Of a DNA stretch of 64,000 bases, positions 26,194 through 35,523 are shown one piece after another (the stretch's first letter is position 1; the number at the start of each line of letters is the position of its first letter). The DNA lies in contig NZ_JBBMXV010000002.1 in assembly GCF_037996645.1 (NCBI RefSeq), forward strand, positions 248,001 through 312,000, given 5' to 3'. The notes below the pieces were generated by a model that worked only from the letters and a program-made list of their open reading frames with translations, ran no database searches and was not told the origin of the DNA. A program made the translations under genes and the position numbers. Source of the DNA: Halalkalicoccus tibetensis. Lineage in GTDB: Archaea > Halobacteriota > Halobacteria > Halobacteriales > Halalkalicoccaceae.

Positions 26194-27180
26194 ATGGACA
26201 CGGCGCTCGTCATCGGCGGGACGCGATTCATCGGCCGCCACGCGGTCAAGGAGCTGCTCGATCACGACTACGAGGTCACGACCTTCAACCGCGGCACCCA
26301 CGCGAACCCCTTCGCCGACGTGGAGGGCGTCGATCGGGTCGAGGGCGACCGCACGGACGAGACCGCGCTGGAGGCGGCGGCCGTCTCGGTCGACCCCGAC
26401 CTCGTGATCGACTGCGTGGCCTACCACCCCGAAGAGGTCCGGACCGCCACCGAACTCTTCGCCGACTCGCGGTACGTCTACGTCTCGAGCGGCTCCTCGT
26501 ATGGCGCGGAACACGTCCCGAAACGCGAGGACGGGACTCCCTTGGAGCCCTGCAGCCCCGAGCAGGCGAGCGACGACTCGGCCGAAACGTACGGCGCGCG
26601 GAAGGCAGAGGGCGACCGCGCGGTCTTCGAGGCCGCGGAACGGGGCGTCGAGGCGATGGCGCTCCGGCCCTGCATCGTCTACGGCCCCCACGACTACACC
26701 GAGCGCCTCGACTACTGGATCGACCGGGTGCTGAACCACGACCGGGTCGTCGTCCCCGGCGACGGCCAGCACCTCTGGCACCGCGCGTACGTCGGGGACG
26801 TCGCGAGCGCGCTGCGTATCATCGGCGAGAAGGGGACCGCGGGCGAGGCCTACAACGTCGGCGACCGGCGGCTGCTCACGATCAGGGAGACCCTCGAAAC
26901 GATCGCCGACGCCGCGGGAACGGAGGTCGAGGTCGTCGCAGCGGGCGAGCGCGAGCTCGCCGCGGGCGGGCTCTCCCCGACGGGGTTCCCGCTCTATCGC
27001 GACTACCCACACGTCCTCTCGACGGCGAAGCTCGCCGATCTGGGCTGGGAGTCGACGGGGGTGAAGGAAGCGATGGTCCGTACGGTCGAGGAACATCGGG
27101 AAAGCGACCGCGATGGGGCCGAGCACGACCCCGGCCGCGATGCCGAAAAGCGGGTGCTCGGCGTGCTCGATACGCTCTAG
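26194..27180 (+). CDS. NAD-dependent epimerase/dehydratase (extended SDR)
   Basis: Extended short-chain dehydrogenase of 328 residues. The N-terminal nucleotide-binding pattern is VIGGTRFIGRHAVKELL. The usual catalytic Tyr-x3-Lys is present as YGARKAEGD near residue 130, preceded by VYVSSGSSYG. The C-terminal domain binds the sugar-nucleotide or similar substrate. The variant GGTRFIG glycine pattern is shared with plant and archaeal RNA-binding-like SDRs (CSP41 type). The exact substrate is unknown. Its TAG stop lies in a CTAG shared with the convergent DUF2267 gene. Confidence 0.85.
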   Translation: MDTALVIGGTRFIGRHAVKELLDHDYEVTTFNRGTHANPFADVEGVDRVEGDRTDETALEAAAVSVDPDLVIDCVAYHPEEVRTATELFADSRYVYVSSGSSYGAEHVPKREDGTPLEPCSPEQASDDSAETYGARKAEGDRAVFEAAERGVEAMALRPCIVYGPHDYTERLDYWIDRVLNHDRVVVPGDGQHLWHRAYVGDVASALRIIGEKGTAGEAYNVGDRRLLTIRETLETIADAAGTEVEVVAAGERELAAGGLSPTGFPLYRDYPHVLSTAKLADLGWESTGVKEAMVRTVEEHRESDRDGAEHDPGRDAEKRVLGVLDTL

Positions 27181-27581
27181 TTCTCGATCTCGCGCTCGGT
27201 CTCGGCCTCGACGAACAGCTCCTCGAACTCGCCCGGGAGCTGGTTGCGCATGTCCGAGAACTCCTCGCCGACGGCGTCCGCGAGCGTGCCGAGGACGGCC
27301 AGGATCCGCTCGTCGCGCTCCTCGAGGTCGGCGTCGACGTCGTCGTCGACGGCGATCCGCGCGGCGAACTCCTCGCGGGAGAACTCGGCGGGGTTACCGT
27401 GGTGATGGGTCAGGCTCTCGGCGATCGGTCGGGGCTGGCCGTCGGCCATGTCGCGGGCCTGGCCCTCGCTGATGCGCTCGCTGAGCGTCCGGAGGGTGGC
27501 GTGGGTGATCGAGAGCACCTCGTCCTCGCTTCCGAACTCGGCTCGCGACTCGACGCGGTCGTAGAACTCGGATTCGTCCAT
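27177..27581 (-). CDS. DUF2267 family protein
   Basis: An acidic 134-residue soluble protein matching DUF2267. The N-terminal helices are EFYDRVESRAEFGSEDEVLSITHATLRTLSERISEGQARDMADGQP, with the typical LP/LAxQLP-like segment replaced by DGQPRPI. The C-terminal helices are VLGTLADAVGEEFSDMRNQLPGEFEELF. The family consists of paired helical repeats of unknown role. The gene is divergent from egsA across 95 bases and shares a CTAG stop with the epimerase gene. Confidence 0.8.
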   Translation of the reverse strand: MDESEFYDRVESRAEFGSEDEVLSITHATLRTLSERISEGQARDMADGQPRPIAESLTHHHGNPAEFSREEFAARIAVDDDVDADLEERDERILAVLGTLADAVGEEFSDMRNQLPGEFEELFVEAETEREIEN

Positions 27582-27676
27582 GTCGGAACACGGAGCCCCC
27601 GCACCGTCGGTCCCGTGCCTGAATCTGCAGGACCTTCAAGAGCAAACGGTTTGGCGGGCGGGCGTCTTCCCCAACC

Positions 27677-28735
27677 ATGTTCGAGAAATCCAGCTGGATC
27701 CGCCTCCCGCGGAACGTACTGATCGGCCATGGCGTGCTCGATCGGGCCGTCGAGGCGATCGACGAGCTCCACCTGACGGGCCGCCCGCTGATCGTCACCA
27801 GCCCGACCCCTCGGGAGATCGCCGCCGGCCGCGTGATCGACCAGTTCGGGGATCGCGGGGTCGAGCCGGCGGTGGTCGTCGTCGAGGAGGCGAGCTTCGA
27901 GGCCGTCCAGGGGGTGATCGAGGCCGCCCGGAGCGAGGAGGCGGGCTACCTCATCGGGATCGGGGGCGGGAAGGCCATCGACATCGCGAAGATGGCGAGC
28001 GACGAGATCGGCTCGGGCTTCGTCTCGATACCTACTGCAGCGAGCCACGACGGGATCGTCTCCGGTCGGGGCTCCGTACCGGAGGGCGACACCCGCCACT
28101 CGGTGGCGGCCGACCCCCCGGTTGCCGTCATCGCCGACACGGCCGTGCTCGCGAACGCGCCCTGGGAGCTGACGACGGCGGGCTGTGCGGACATCATCTC
28201 GAACTACACCGCCGTGAAGGACTGGCGGCTCGCGAACCGCCTGCAGAACGTCGAGTACTCCGAGTACTCGGCGGCGCTCTCGGAGATGACCGCCGAGATG
28301 CTCGTGGGCAACGCCGACTCGATCAAGCGAGGGCTCGAGGAGTCCTCGTGGATCGTCGCGAAGGCGCTGGTCTCCTCGGGGGTCGCGATGTCGATCGCGG
28401 GCTCCTCGCGCCCGGCTTCGGGCGCCGAGCACCTCTTCAGCCACCAGCTCGACCGGATCGCACCCGGGAGAGCGCTCCACGGCCACCAGGTCGGCGTCGG
28501 CTCGATCATGGTCGAGTACCTCCACAGCGGCGAGAACGGCCGCTGGAGCGCGATCCGCGACGCGCTCGCGAGCATCGAGGCGCCGACGACGGCCGACGAG
28601 CTCGGACTCAACGAGGAGGAGGTGCTCGACGCGCTGACGAGCGCCCACGAGATCCGCGATCGCTACACCATTCTGGGCAACGGGATGAACGATCGGGCGG
28701 CCCGCGAGGCCGCGACCGTCACCGGCGTGATCTGA
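27677..28735 (+). CDS. egsA: NAD(P)-dependent glycerol-1-phosphate dehydrogenase
   Basis: Reduces dihydroxyacetone phosphate to sn-glycerol-1-phosphate, the first step of archaeal membrane lipid synthesis. The 352-residue protein belongs to the iron/zinc alcohol dehydrogenase-like family. It shows GIGGGKAIDIAK near residues 95-106 for NAD binding, and the zinc-ligand regions ASHDGIVSG, HLFSHQLD and LHGHQVGVG. The length agrees with the family. It is strong evidence that the host is an archaeon. The gene is convergent with the YihY gene, one base between stops. Confidence 0.97.
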   Translation: MFEKSSWIRLPRNVLIGHGVLDRAVEAIDELHLTGRPLIVTSPTPREIAAGRVIDQFGDRGVEPAVVVVEEASFEAVQGVIEAARSEEAGYLIGIGGGKAIDIAKMASDEIGSGFVSIPTAASHDGIVSGRGSVPEGDTRHSVAADPPVAVIADTAVLANAPWELTTAGCADIISNYTAVKDWRLANRLQNVEYSEYSAALSEMTAEMLVGNADSIKRGLEESSWIVAKALVSSGVAMSIAGSSRPASGAEHLFSHQLDRIAPGRALHGHQVGVGSIMVEYLHSGENGRWSAIRDALASIEAPTTADELGLNEEEVLDALTSAHEIRDRYTILGNGMNDRAAREAATVTGVI

Positions 28736-28736
28736 G

Positions 28737-29591
28737 TTAGCCCGCGCTTTTGCCCTTCTCCCCGTTCGCCTCGGTCTCGGCCTCCTCGGTGGGGAGCCAG
28801 CCGTCGTCGGCGTCGACCCGTCCCGCCAGAACGGCGTTGAGGATCGCGCCGAACAGCAGGATCAGCCCGCCGAGATAGAGCCAGGTGAGAACGAGGAGAA
28901 CCGCGCCGGCGACGCCGTAGAGCGCGACGCTGTCGGAGGTCGCGGCGTAGACCCGGAAAAAGAGCGCCGAGAGGGTCCAGGCGACCGCCGAGAACGCCGC
29001 GCCGGGCATCGCCTCGCCGAGCGTGACCGACCGGCCGGGGAAGCGGTAGTACATCGGGAGGAAGGCGAGGAAGAACGCGCCGAACAGTAGGGGTACGCTG
29101 AGGACGGAGACGGCGACGCTGTCGACGACCAGGACGAGCGCGACCCCGACGCCCCCGAGCAGGGAAAGCGAGACGATCACGATGGCGAAGATCAGCAGCG
29201 AGTCGGTCACCTTCCGGAGGCCGGATCGCCGTTTCCGGGTGCCGTAGACCTCGCTGAAGGCCATGTTCACCGCCTGGAACATGGTCGCGGTGCTGTAGGC
29301 GAAGATGCCGGCGGCGATCAGCCCTGCGCGGGTGCGCCCGCCGCCGTCGTCGGTGACCTCCTCGATCACCGGCTCGATCTCGGCGGCGTGGAGCCCGGTG
29401 GCCGACTCGATGGCGTTCGCGGTGGTCTCGGGGTCGTAGGCGATCGAGACCCCGATCGCGAGCAGGAGGAGAAGGGGGATCAGCGAGTTGAACGCGTAGT
29501 AGCCCAGGCCGGCGGCCGTCACGGTCACCTGCTGTTTGCGACCGACCGCGACCGACGTCTTCAGCGCCCGGATCCATTCGCGTAGCTCCAT
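28737..29591 (-). CDS. YihY/BrkB family membrane protein
   Basis: Integral membrane protein of 284 residues with about six helices, matching the YihY/virulence factor BrkB family. An amphipathic start (MELREWIRALK) leads into ITVTAAGLGYYAFNSLIPLLLLL-like sequence in which the conserved YYAFNSLIP motif is clear. ALYGVAGAVLLVLTWLYLGGLILLFGA follows near the C-terminus. A charged cytoplasmic tail ends the protein. ATG 29591 is right before the conserved domain; the much longer open frame upstream overlaps the divergent MaoC gene and is rejected. The role is unclear, perhaps transport or envelope-related. Confidence 0.88.
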   Translation of the reverse strand: MELREWIRALKTSVAVGRKQQVTVTAAGLGYYAFNSLIPLLLLLAIGVSIAYDPETTANAIESATGLHAAEIEPVIEEVTDDGGGRTRAGLIAAGIFAYSTATMFQAVNMAFSEVYGTRKRRSGLRKVTDSLLIFAIVIVSLSLLGGVGVALVLVVDSVAVSVLSVPLLFGAFFLAFLPMYYRFPGRSVTLGEAMPGAAFSAVAWTLSALFFRVYAATSDSVALYGVAGAVLLVLTWLYLGGLILLFGAILNAVLAGRVDADDGWLPTEEAETEANGEKGKSAG

Positions 29592-29678
29592 CGGTCCTAT
29601 CCACAGCGAGGGGAGGGGTAACCCCTTCGGATCGCTGCCGGGGCGAGCGACTATGACGGTGGCGGGCGAGTGCCCGAT

Positions 29679-30248
29679 ATGACCGACCGAGCGGACGGAG
29701 ACGGCGATCGCGAGCGCAGGCTCGTCCCGGGCTGGGAGGGGCGCTACTACGAGGACTTCGCGGTCGGCGACGTCTACAAACACCCCTACGGGCGTACCGT
29801 CACCGAGACCGACAACGTCTGGTTCACCAACCTCACGATGAACGTCAACCCGATGCACTTCAACGAGGCCTACGCCGCCGAGACGGAGTTCGGCGAGCGC
29901 CTCGTCGACGGCACCTTCGTCATCGCCCTCGCGGTGGGGATGAGCGTCGTCGACGTCTCGATGAACGCCACCGCGAACCTCGGCTACGACTCCATCAGGC
30001 ACCACGCGCCCGTCTACCACGGCGACACGATCTTCGCGGAAAGCGAGGTCCTGGAGAAACGCGAGAGCAGCTCTCGGGACCACGTCGGGATCGTCACGAC
30101 CGAGCTCCGGGCGTACAACGAATCGGGCGAGAAGGTACTTTCCTTGGAGCGTACCCCAATGGTGCTCAAACGGGAGCACGCCGAGCCCTCCGCGGCGCAG
30201 CCGACCGGATGGCCCGAAGGAGTGGGAACCCAGCCCGAGGACTGCTGA
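29679..30248 (+). CDS. MaoC family hydratase
   Basis: Hot-dog fold enoyl-CoA hydratase-like protein of 189 residues. The start region GWEGRYYEDFAVGDVYKHPYGRTVTETDNVWFTNLTMNVNP and the hydratase motif NPMHFNEAYAAETEFGERLVDGTF put His in the expected catalytic place. It resembles mesaconyl-CoA hydratases of haloarchaea but is shorter. The methylaspartate cycle is one possible home; no partner genes are adjacent. A GTG at 29670 could be the start instead of ATG 29679. Confidence 0.82.
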   Translation: MTDRADGDGDRERRLVPGWEGRYYEDFAVGDVYKHPYGRTVTETDNVWFTNLTMNVNPMHFNEAYAAETEFGERLVDGTFVIALAVGMSVVDVSMNATANLGYDSIRHHAPVYHGDTIFAESEVLEKRESSSRDHVGIVTTELRAYNESGEKVLSLERTPMVLKREHAEPSAAQPTGWPEGVGTQPEDC

Positions 30249-30354
30249 GGCGACCGGATTCTCGGGCACTCCCTACCCGTCGGGAGCCGTCCGTAGCCCT
30301 CGGGTTCGACATTACAAACTTACTTGGCAGCGGGGACGCAGTTTACTCGCGGAC

Positions 30355-31884
30355 ATGGTGAATGATACACAGGCACACTCGATAGGGCGGCGTGAACTCC
30401 TCACGGGGCTTGCCGGGGTCGGGGCGCTCGGAGCGATGGGGCGGGCGTCAGCGAGCGGGACGGGACACGAGACGGTCACGCTGTTTCATGACACGCACTT
30501 CCACGGGCTGTTCGAGGACGACCACGCCGACATCGCGAGCTACTTCGGGCTGATCGACGAGCGCGCGAGGGCGGCCGAGAACCCGTTCGTCCTCGGCAAC
30601 GGCGACGACATCGCCACGTCGCTCTACTCGTCGGTGTTCGAGGGCGAACACATGATCGACGCGCTGAACGCGAGCGGGCTCGACTACAACACCTACGGCA
30701 ACCACGAGTTCGACCTCGGTCCCGAGGTGCTCGCAGAACGCGTCGCGGGAAGCGAGTTCCCCTGGGTGAGCGCGAACGTCGTCGACGAGCGCACCGGCGA
30801 CGTCTTCGGCGCGGAACACGGCGCGGAGCGGTACGTCCTCCGGGAGGCCGGTGGCGTCACCCTCGGGTTCACGGGACTCTGTACCGAGGATACGCCCGAC
30901 GTGAGCTCGCCCGGCGAGCACGTCGCCTTCCTTGATCCCGCCGAGGCGATGGAGTCGCTCACCACCGAGATGTGCAGGGCGGGCGCGGACGTGATCGTCG
31001 TGCTGTCGCATTTGGCCAGCCCCGTCGCCGAGGAGGTCGCGGCCGCGGTCGACGACATCGACGTGATGGTCGGTGACCACTACTCGGAGGTCTACGACGA
31101 GCCCGCGGAGATCAACGACGCGATCCTCTCCTTCGTCGGCGACGAGTTCGAGTTCGTCGGTGAGATCGAGCTCGCGGTCAACGACGGCGAAGTGGCCGAC
31201 TACGAGTTCACGATGCACACGGTCGCGGAGGCCGATGTGGAGCCGCTGTCCGCGGTCACCGAGGTCGTCGAGCGCTACGAGGCCGAGCTCGACGAGGAGC
31301 TCGACGTCGAGATCGGCGAGACGACCGTCGAGCTCGACGTCCGCCGCGAGACGATCCGCTACGGCGAGTCGAACGTCGGCAACTACGTCGCCGACGTGAA
31401 GCGCGAGGAGACGGGCGCGGACGTCGGGCTGATGAACGGCGGCGGGCTTCGCTCCGATCAGGTCTACGGGCCCGGCCCCATCACCCGCCGAACGGTGGTC
31501 GACGTCCTTCCGTTCCCGAACGAACTCGTCACGATCGATGTCGACGGCGAGAGCCTGCGCGCGGCGCTCGAACACGGCGTGAGCGAGCCCGGCCACGGCA
31601 GGTTCCCGCAGGTCAGCGGGATGAGCTTCGCCTACGACCCGGACGCACCCGCCGGCGAGCGGGTCGGGGAGGTCGAAGTCAACGGCGAGGCGCTCGATCC
31701 CGACGGGACCTACGAGCTCGCGACCAACGACTTCGTCGCGGGGGGCGGCGACGGCTACGAGATGTTCGAAGGACTCGCCGACGGGCCCGGCGAGGGGCCG
31801 CTGCTCTCGACGGTCGTGATCGACGCGATCGAGGCCGAAGGGACCATCTCGCCCGAGGTAGAGGGACGGATCGAGCTGCTCTAG
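30355..31884 (+). CDS. Tat-exported 5'-nucleotidase/cyclic phosphodiesterase
   Basis: Secreted metallophosphatase of the UshA/CpdB family, 509 residues. It has a Tat signal (IGRRELLTGLAGVGALGAMG, about 9-28). The N-terminal metallophosphoesterase domain carries metal motifs FHDTHFHG, NGDD and GNHEFD, with GDHYSE further on. The C-terminal substrate domain (about 320-509) has NVGNYVADVKREETGADVGLMNGGGLR and NDFVAGGGDGYEMF. It would release nucleosides and phosphate from extracellular nucleotides. The stop is in a CTAG shared with the convergent S9 peptidase gene. Confidence 0.92.
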   Translation: MVNDTQAHSIGRRELLTGLAGVGALGAMGRASASGTGHETVTLFHDTHFHGLFEDDHADIASYFGLIDERARAAENPFVLGNGDDIATSLYSSVFEGEHMIDALNASGLDYNTYGNHEFDLGPEVLAERVAGSEFPWVSANVVDERTGDVFGAEHGAERYVLREAGGVTLGFTGLCTEDTPDVSSPGEHVAFLDPAEAMESLTTEMCRAGADVIVVLSHLASPVAEEVAAAVDDIDVMVGDHYSEVYDEPAEINDAILSFVGDEFEFVGEIELAVNDGEVADYEFTMHTVAEADVEPLSAVTEVVERYEAELDEELDVEIGETTVELDVRRETIRYGESNVGNYVADVKREETGADVGLMNGGGLRSDQVYGPGPITRRTVVDVLPFPNELVTIDVDGESLRAALEHGVSEPGHGRFPQVSGMSFAYDPDAPAGERVGEVEVNGEALDPDGTYELATNDFVAGGGDGYEMFEGLADGPGEGPLLSTVVIDAIEAEGTISPEVEGRIELL

Positions 31885-33671
31885 ACGTACTCCTCGAGGA
31901 ACTCCGCGATCCGCGTGTAGGCCTCGATCCGGTTCTCCAGCTTGGTGAAGCCGTGGCCCTCGTCGGGGAAGATCAGCGTCTCGACGGGGACGTGCTCGCT
32001 CGCCTCCGCCGCGATCTGTTCTGCCTCCCCCACCGGAACGCGGGGGTCGTTCTCGCCGTGGAGCACGAACAGCGGGGCCTCGATCGAGTCGATGTTGTTG
32101 ATCGGCGAGACCGATTCGAGGAACTCCCGGTCGTGCTCCAAGGAACCGTACTCGGCCTCGCGGAGCTCGCGGCGCCACTCGCCGGTGTTCTCGAGGAACG
32201 TCACGAAGTTCGCGATGCCGACGATGTCGATCCCCGCCGCCCACAGCTCGGGGTACTCGGTCAGGCTCGCGAGCACCATGAACCCGCCGTACGAACCCCC
32301 GAACGCGACGACCCTGTCGGGATCGATTTCCGACTGAGCGTGCAGCCACTCGACACCGGCCTTGATGTCCGCGACGCTGTCCATGCGTTTCTCGACGTCG
32401 TCGAGATGGGTGTACTCGCGGCCGTAGCCCGATGACCCGCGGACGTTGGGCTCGAAGTAGGCGTAGCCCCGATCGAGGAAGTACTGCTTGACCGGGCTGA
32501 AGGAGGGCCGCCGTTGGCTCTCGGGCCCGCCGTGGATGTCGACGATGACGGGTGCCCCCTCCGCGGGCGTCTCGGCGGGCAGCGAGAGGAAGGCGGGGAT
32601 CTCCCGATCATCGAACGACTCGAAGCGCACGAGCTCCGAGGGGGCGAAGCACTCGCGCGGAATGCCGCCGGTGGCGGCGTCCGTCCAGCGCTCGGCCTCG
32701 CCGGTCTCGCACTCGACGACGTGGACGTTCGTGTTGTGCGTGTCGCCGGTCGTGCTCACCGCGAAGCGATCTGCCGTGGAGTCGAAGCTCACGCCGCCGG
32801 CGACCCCCTCGGGCAGGTCGGGCGCGGGGAACTCCTGGATCCCGTTTCCGGAGAGCTCCCCCGCGGTGAGCTCGGTGTAGCCGTCGACGTTGCGCGAGTA
32901 GACGACCCGAGCGCTCTCCTCGTCGACCGCGACCCCGTCGACGTTCCACCCTCCCCCCTCTTCGACGACCGCGAGCTCGCCCGTCTCGGGGTCCAGACGC
33001 GCGAGATAGAGCGTGTCGCTGTCGCGGTCGGTCACGAGGTAGATCCCGCCGTCGGGCCCCCAGCTCGTGCTCTGGAACCGGACCGGACCCTCGTGGGGCG
33101 TCAGGTGGGTCAGCTCGCCGGTCTCGAGCTCGAGGGCGTAGACGTCCTGGTCGAAGCTCGAGTGCGACTCGGTGACGATCAGGCGCTCGTCGTCGGGGCT
33201 CCACCCGCCGACGGTGAGCCAGCCCTCGCCCTCGAAGACTAGCGTGGCCTCCTCGCCGCGCTCGTCGCGGCCCTGGACGTAGACGTCGAAGACCGACTCG
33301 TCGCGGCGGTTCGAGGCGAAGGCGAATCGCTCGCCGTCCGAGGACCAGCCGCCGAACCTGTGCTTTGCGCTCGGTTCGTCGGTCAGCGGGTCGATCGTGC
33401 CATCGTCGCCGAGCAGGAAGAGCTGCTGGCGTTCGTCGCCGCCCTCGTCCATCCCGAAGAGGAGTTCGGGGCGTTCCGGGGAGTAGGAGGCGAAGGTGAC
33501 GCGTTCGTCGTCAAAGGTGTGCTGTTCGGGCCACGCTCGCGGGGCGTCGATCGACCAGACCTGCGGGACGCCCGTCGTGTTCATCAGGAACGAGAGGCGC
33601 TCGCCGTCGGGACCGAACGAGGCGCCGTAGGCGCTTCGGACGTTGAGGTAGCGTTCGAACTCGTATGCCAT
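31881..33671 (-). CDS. S9 family peptidase (prolyl oligopeptidase type)
   Basis: Cytoplasmic serine peptidase of 596 residues. The first 350 residues form a beta-propeller with WD-like segments (SFGPDGERLSFL, WSSDGERFAFASN, WSPDDERLIV). The rest is the alpha/beta hydrolase domain with Ser near 457 in GGSYGGFM, Asp near 541 in HGENDPRVPV and His near 573 in DEGHGF. No signal peptide. It probably clips peptides, as acylaminoacyl-peptidases do. ATG 33671 begins MAYEFERYLNVRSAYG, which fits the family start. Confidence 0.93.
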   Translation of the reverse strand: MAYEFERYLNVRSAYGASFGPDGERLSFLMNTTGVPQVWSIDAPRAWPEQHTFDDERVTFASYSPERPELLFGMDEGGDERQQLFLLGDDGTIDPLTDEPSAKHRFGGWSSDGERFAFASNRRDESVFDVYVQGRDERGEEATLVFEGEGWLTVGGWSPDDERLIVTESHSSFDQDVYALELETGELTHLTPHEGPVRFQSTSWGPDGGIYLVTDRDSDTLYLARLDPETGELAVVEEGGGWNVDGVAVDEESARVVYSRNVDGYTELTAGELSGNGIQEFPAPDLPEGVAGGVSFDSTADRFAVSTTGDTHNTNVHVVECETGEAERWTDAATGGIPRECFAPSELVRFESFDDREIPAFLSLPAETPAEGAPVIVDIHGGPESQRRPSFSPVKQYFLDRGYAYFEPNVRGSSGYGREYTHLDDVEKRMDSVADIKAGVEWLHAQSEIDPDRVVAFGGSYGGFMVLASLTEYPELWAAGIDIVGIANFVTFLENTGEWRRELREAEYGSLEHDREFLESVSPINNIDSIEAPLFVLHGENDPRVPVGEAEQIAAEASEHVPVETLIFPDEGHGFTKLENRIEAYTRIAEFLEEYV

Positions 33672-33698
33672 GTGGCGGCCTGTCGCCGGATTCGCATA

Positions 33699-33720
33699 GG
33701 GGTTCGGGTCGCGGAACCCC
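33699..33720. repeat. hairpin in the S9 peptidase/methyltransferase promoter region
   Basis: Arms GGGGTTC (33699-33705) and GAACCCC (33714-33720) around an 8-base loop, in the 89-base divergent spacer. A TATA-like TTTATTA at 33731-33737 lies downstream of it, about 25 bases before the ATG of the methyltransferase gene. Confidence 0.5.
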
Positions 33721-33760
33721 GGCCGAGGCGTTTATTACCTGTCAGTCTAATATGTAGTGC

Positions 33761-34480
33761 ATGAAACAACACCTCCACGACCATCCGGGGGTTCACGACG
33801 CGCTGTACGCCCGGAAGCCCTACGCGGAGGAGGTGGGGTTCGCCCTCGAGCGGGCCCCCGCGGCCGACCGGGCGCTCGTCGTGGGCTGTCGGACCGGCGA
33901 GCACGTCCGGCGGTTCGAGGCCGCGGGCGTGGAGGCCGTCGGCGTCGACCCGTATCCGGCGCTGATCGAGCACGCGCGCGAACGGTCGGATTCGACGTTT
34001 CACGTCGGTGGGCTGCCGGAGCTGCCGGTCGACGGGGCGTTCGACCTCGTGCTCGCGCCCTTCATGACGGTGAACCGCCTCGCGGCCGACGAGCTGGAGC
34101 CGGCACTGGCGGCGCTCGCGGACCGCGCGGGCGAGGACGGGACCCTGGTCCTCGATACGGGCGAGTACCCCGACATGGAGTCGCCGACGCTCCGGACCGC
34201 GAGCGGAATCGAAACGGGAGAGGAGGAGAAAGAGGGGGCCGCTGGGAGCGGCTGTGCGCTGTTCGAGCAGTTCCGTCGCTCGGACGGCCGGGAGGTGCGC
34301 GTGGAGTCGGTCGTCCTTCACGGGGAGTCGTGGTTCGCCGACGGCCACGAGCTGGTCGAGTTCGAGAACGACGAGATCGGGACCCGGCTTGCCGACCTGG
34401 GGTTCGTCGTCAAGCGCGAGGACTGGCTCCCCGACCCGACGACGACGGCCGAGTCCTCGGTGTTCGTCGCCAGCCGGTAG
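33761..34480 (+). CDS. SAM-dependent methyltransferase
   Basis: A 239-residue protein with a compact methyltransferase fold. The motif I region is ALVVGCRTGEHVRRF (a variant of the usual D-x-G-x-G), followed by EAVGVDPYPALIEHAR and DLVLAPFMTVNRL. The Glu/Gly-rich linker near 147-160 is an odd low-complexity insertion. No close family can be named. A TATA-like TTTATTA sits about 25 bases before the start, fitting a leaderless transcript. Confidence 0.7.
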   Translation: MKQHLHDHPGVHDALYARKPYAEEVGFALERAPAADRALVVGCRTGEHVRRFEAAGVEAVGVDPYPALIEHARERSDSTFHVGGLPELPVDGAFDLVLAPFMTVNRLAADELEPALAALADRAGEDGTLVLDTGEYPDMESPTLRTASGIETGEEEKEGAAGSGCALFEQFRRSDGREVRVESVVLHGESWFADGHELVEFENDEIGTRLADLGFVVKREDWLPDPTTTAESSVFVASR

Positions 34481-34516
34481 ATCGGGAGGGGGATCGCGGG
34501 CCGGCGACGGCCGCGC

Positions 34517-34858
34517 TCACTCGGGGGCGGGGGTCGCCGACGTGTTGCTCAGATAGACCGCCGAGAGGATCAGCGTCGCGATCAGGAAGTCGAGGCCGTG
34601 TTCGACGAGGTGGTGGATCGTCATCGGGACGTAGCCGAAGACCGTCCCCAGCCCGATGAGCGTCCGGAAGACGAGCGCGCCGAGCGCGACCGTCACCAGC
34701 AGGTAGCGGGTCGTCGGCCGTCGGGCGAGGACGACGAGGCTGATCAGGAACAGCGCGACGGTGCCGAGCGCCGCGAGCAGGATGACGGCGAGCAGGAGCG
34801 GCGTGTGCTCGGCCGAGGGCCACTGACCCGCCTGTAGCGCGATACCGGTCGGCTCCAT
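34517..34858 (-). CDS. small membrane protein next to the copper module
   Basis: Protein of 113 residues with three hydrophobic helices (about 20-42, 50-72 and 85-106) and a short C-terminal tail. No family recognised. It is divergent from the tandem winged-helix regulator, sharing a 67-base promoter space. Such a divergent pair beside CopC-CopD suggests it belongs to the same metal response, but that is inference from position. Confidence 0.65.
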   Translation of the reverse strand: MEPTGIALQAGQWPSAEHTPLLLAVILLAALGTVALFLISLVVLARRPTTRYLLVTVALGALVFRTLIGLGTVFGYVPMTIHHLVEHGLDFLIATLILSAVYLSNTSATPAPE

Positions 34859-34925
34859 GGAGACTCGACGGACGTTCGACGGGTGCCGACAAATCCGTTG
34901 CGCTCGGGGCCGTTTCGCGCGACCT

Positions 34926-35480
34926 ATGTCGACCGAGGGCGAAGCGACGACGACGACCGCAATGAGGAGCAACGATACCCGGCAGCGGATCCGCGATCAC
35001 GTCCGCGCCAGCCCGGGGATCCACTTCAACGCGCTGGTCCGGGACTCGGAGTTCGCGCCCGGCCAGGTCCAGTACCACGTCCGGCGGCTGCTGAAGGCCG
35101 GAGCGGTGACCGAGGAACGGCTCTACGGCCGAACCCATTACTACCCGCCCGACCACGACCCCTGGGAACGCCGGACGCTCGCGCTCGCCCGACGCGAGAC
35201 CGCCCGCGAGCTGCTCGTCCACCTGCTCGAACACGAGGGGGCGAGGCCCGCGGACGTCGCCGACGCGCTCGGGATCGCCCGCAGCACGCTGGAGTGGCAT
35301 CTCGGCCGATTGGCCGAACAGGGGATCGTCCACAAGGAGCGCGACGGGCGCGAACGGGTGACGCTTCGCGTCTCGCATCCCGACCGGACCGCCAGACTGC
35401 TGGCCGAGACCACCGACTCGCTGCCCGATCGGTTCGCCGACCGGTTCATGCGGCTTGTCGACGACCTGTTCGAGGAGTAG
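34926..35480 (+). CDS. tandem winged-helix transcriptional regulator
   Basis: Protein of 184 residues with two winged-helix domains. The first covers about 12-75 (NDTRQRIRDHVRASPGIHFNALVRDSEFAPGQVQYHVRRL). The second covers about 95-150 (RELLVHLLEHEGARPADVADALGIARSTLEWHLGRL). This two-domain form is common in haloarchaea. No metal-binding Cys pair is obvious, so the signal is unknown. It lies 43 bases upstream of the CopC-CopD gene and is likely its regulator. ATG 34926 is chosen because the longer frame overlaps the divergent neighbour. Confidence 0.8.
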   Translation: MSTEGEATTTTAMRSNDTRQRIRDHVRASPGIHFNALVRDSEFAPGQVQYHVRRLLKAGAVTEERLYGRTHYYPPDHDPWERRTLALARRETARELLVHLLEHEGARPADVADALGIARSTLEWHLGRLAEQGIVHKERDGRERVTLRVSHPDRTARLLAETTDSLPDRFADRFMRLVDDLFEE

Positions 35481-35523
35481 CTTTCGACGCCCGTACCAGA
35501 ACGGGGAGGGTGACGCAGGGGTA

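Noticed and set aside
28737-30269. 510-residue open frame covering YihY and its upstream region
   Set aside because: The upstream part is antisense to the MaoC gene, which has clear motifs. The YihY family start fits ATG 29591.
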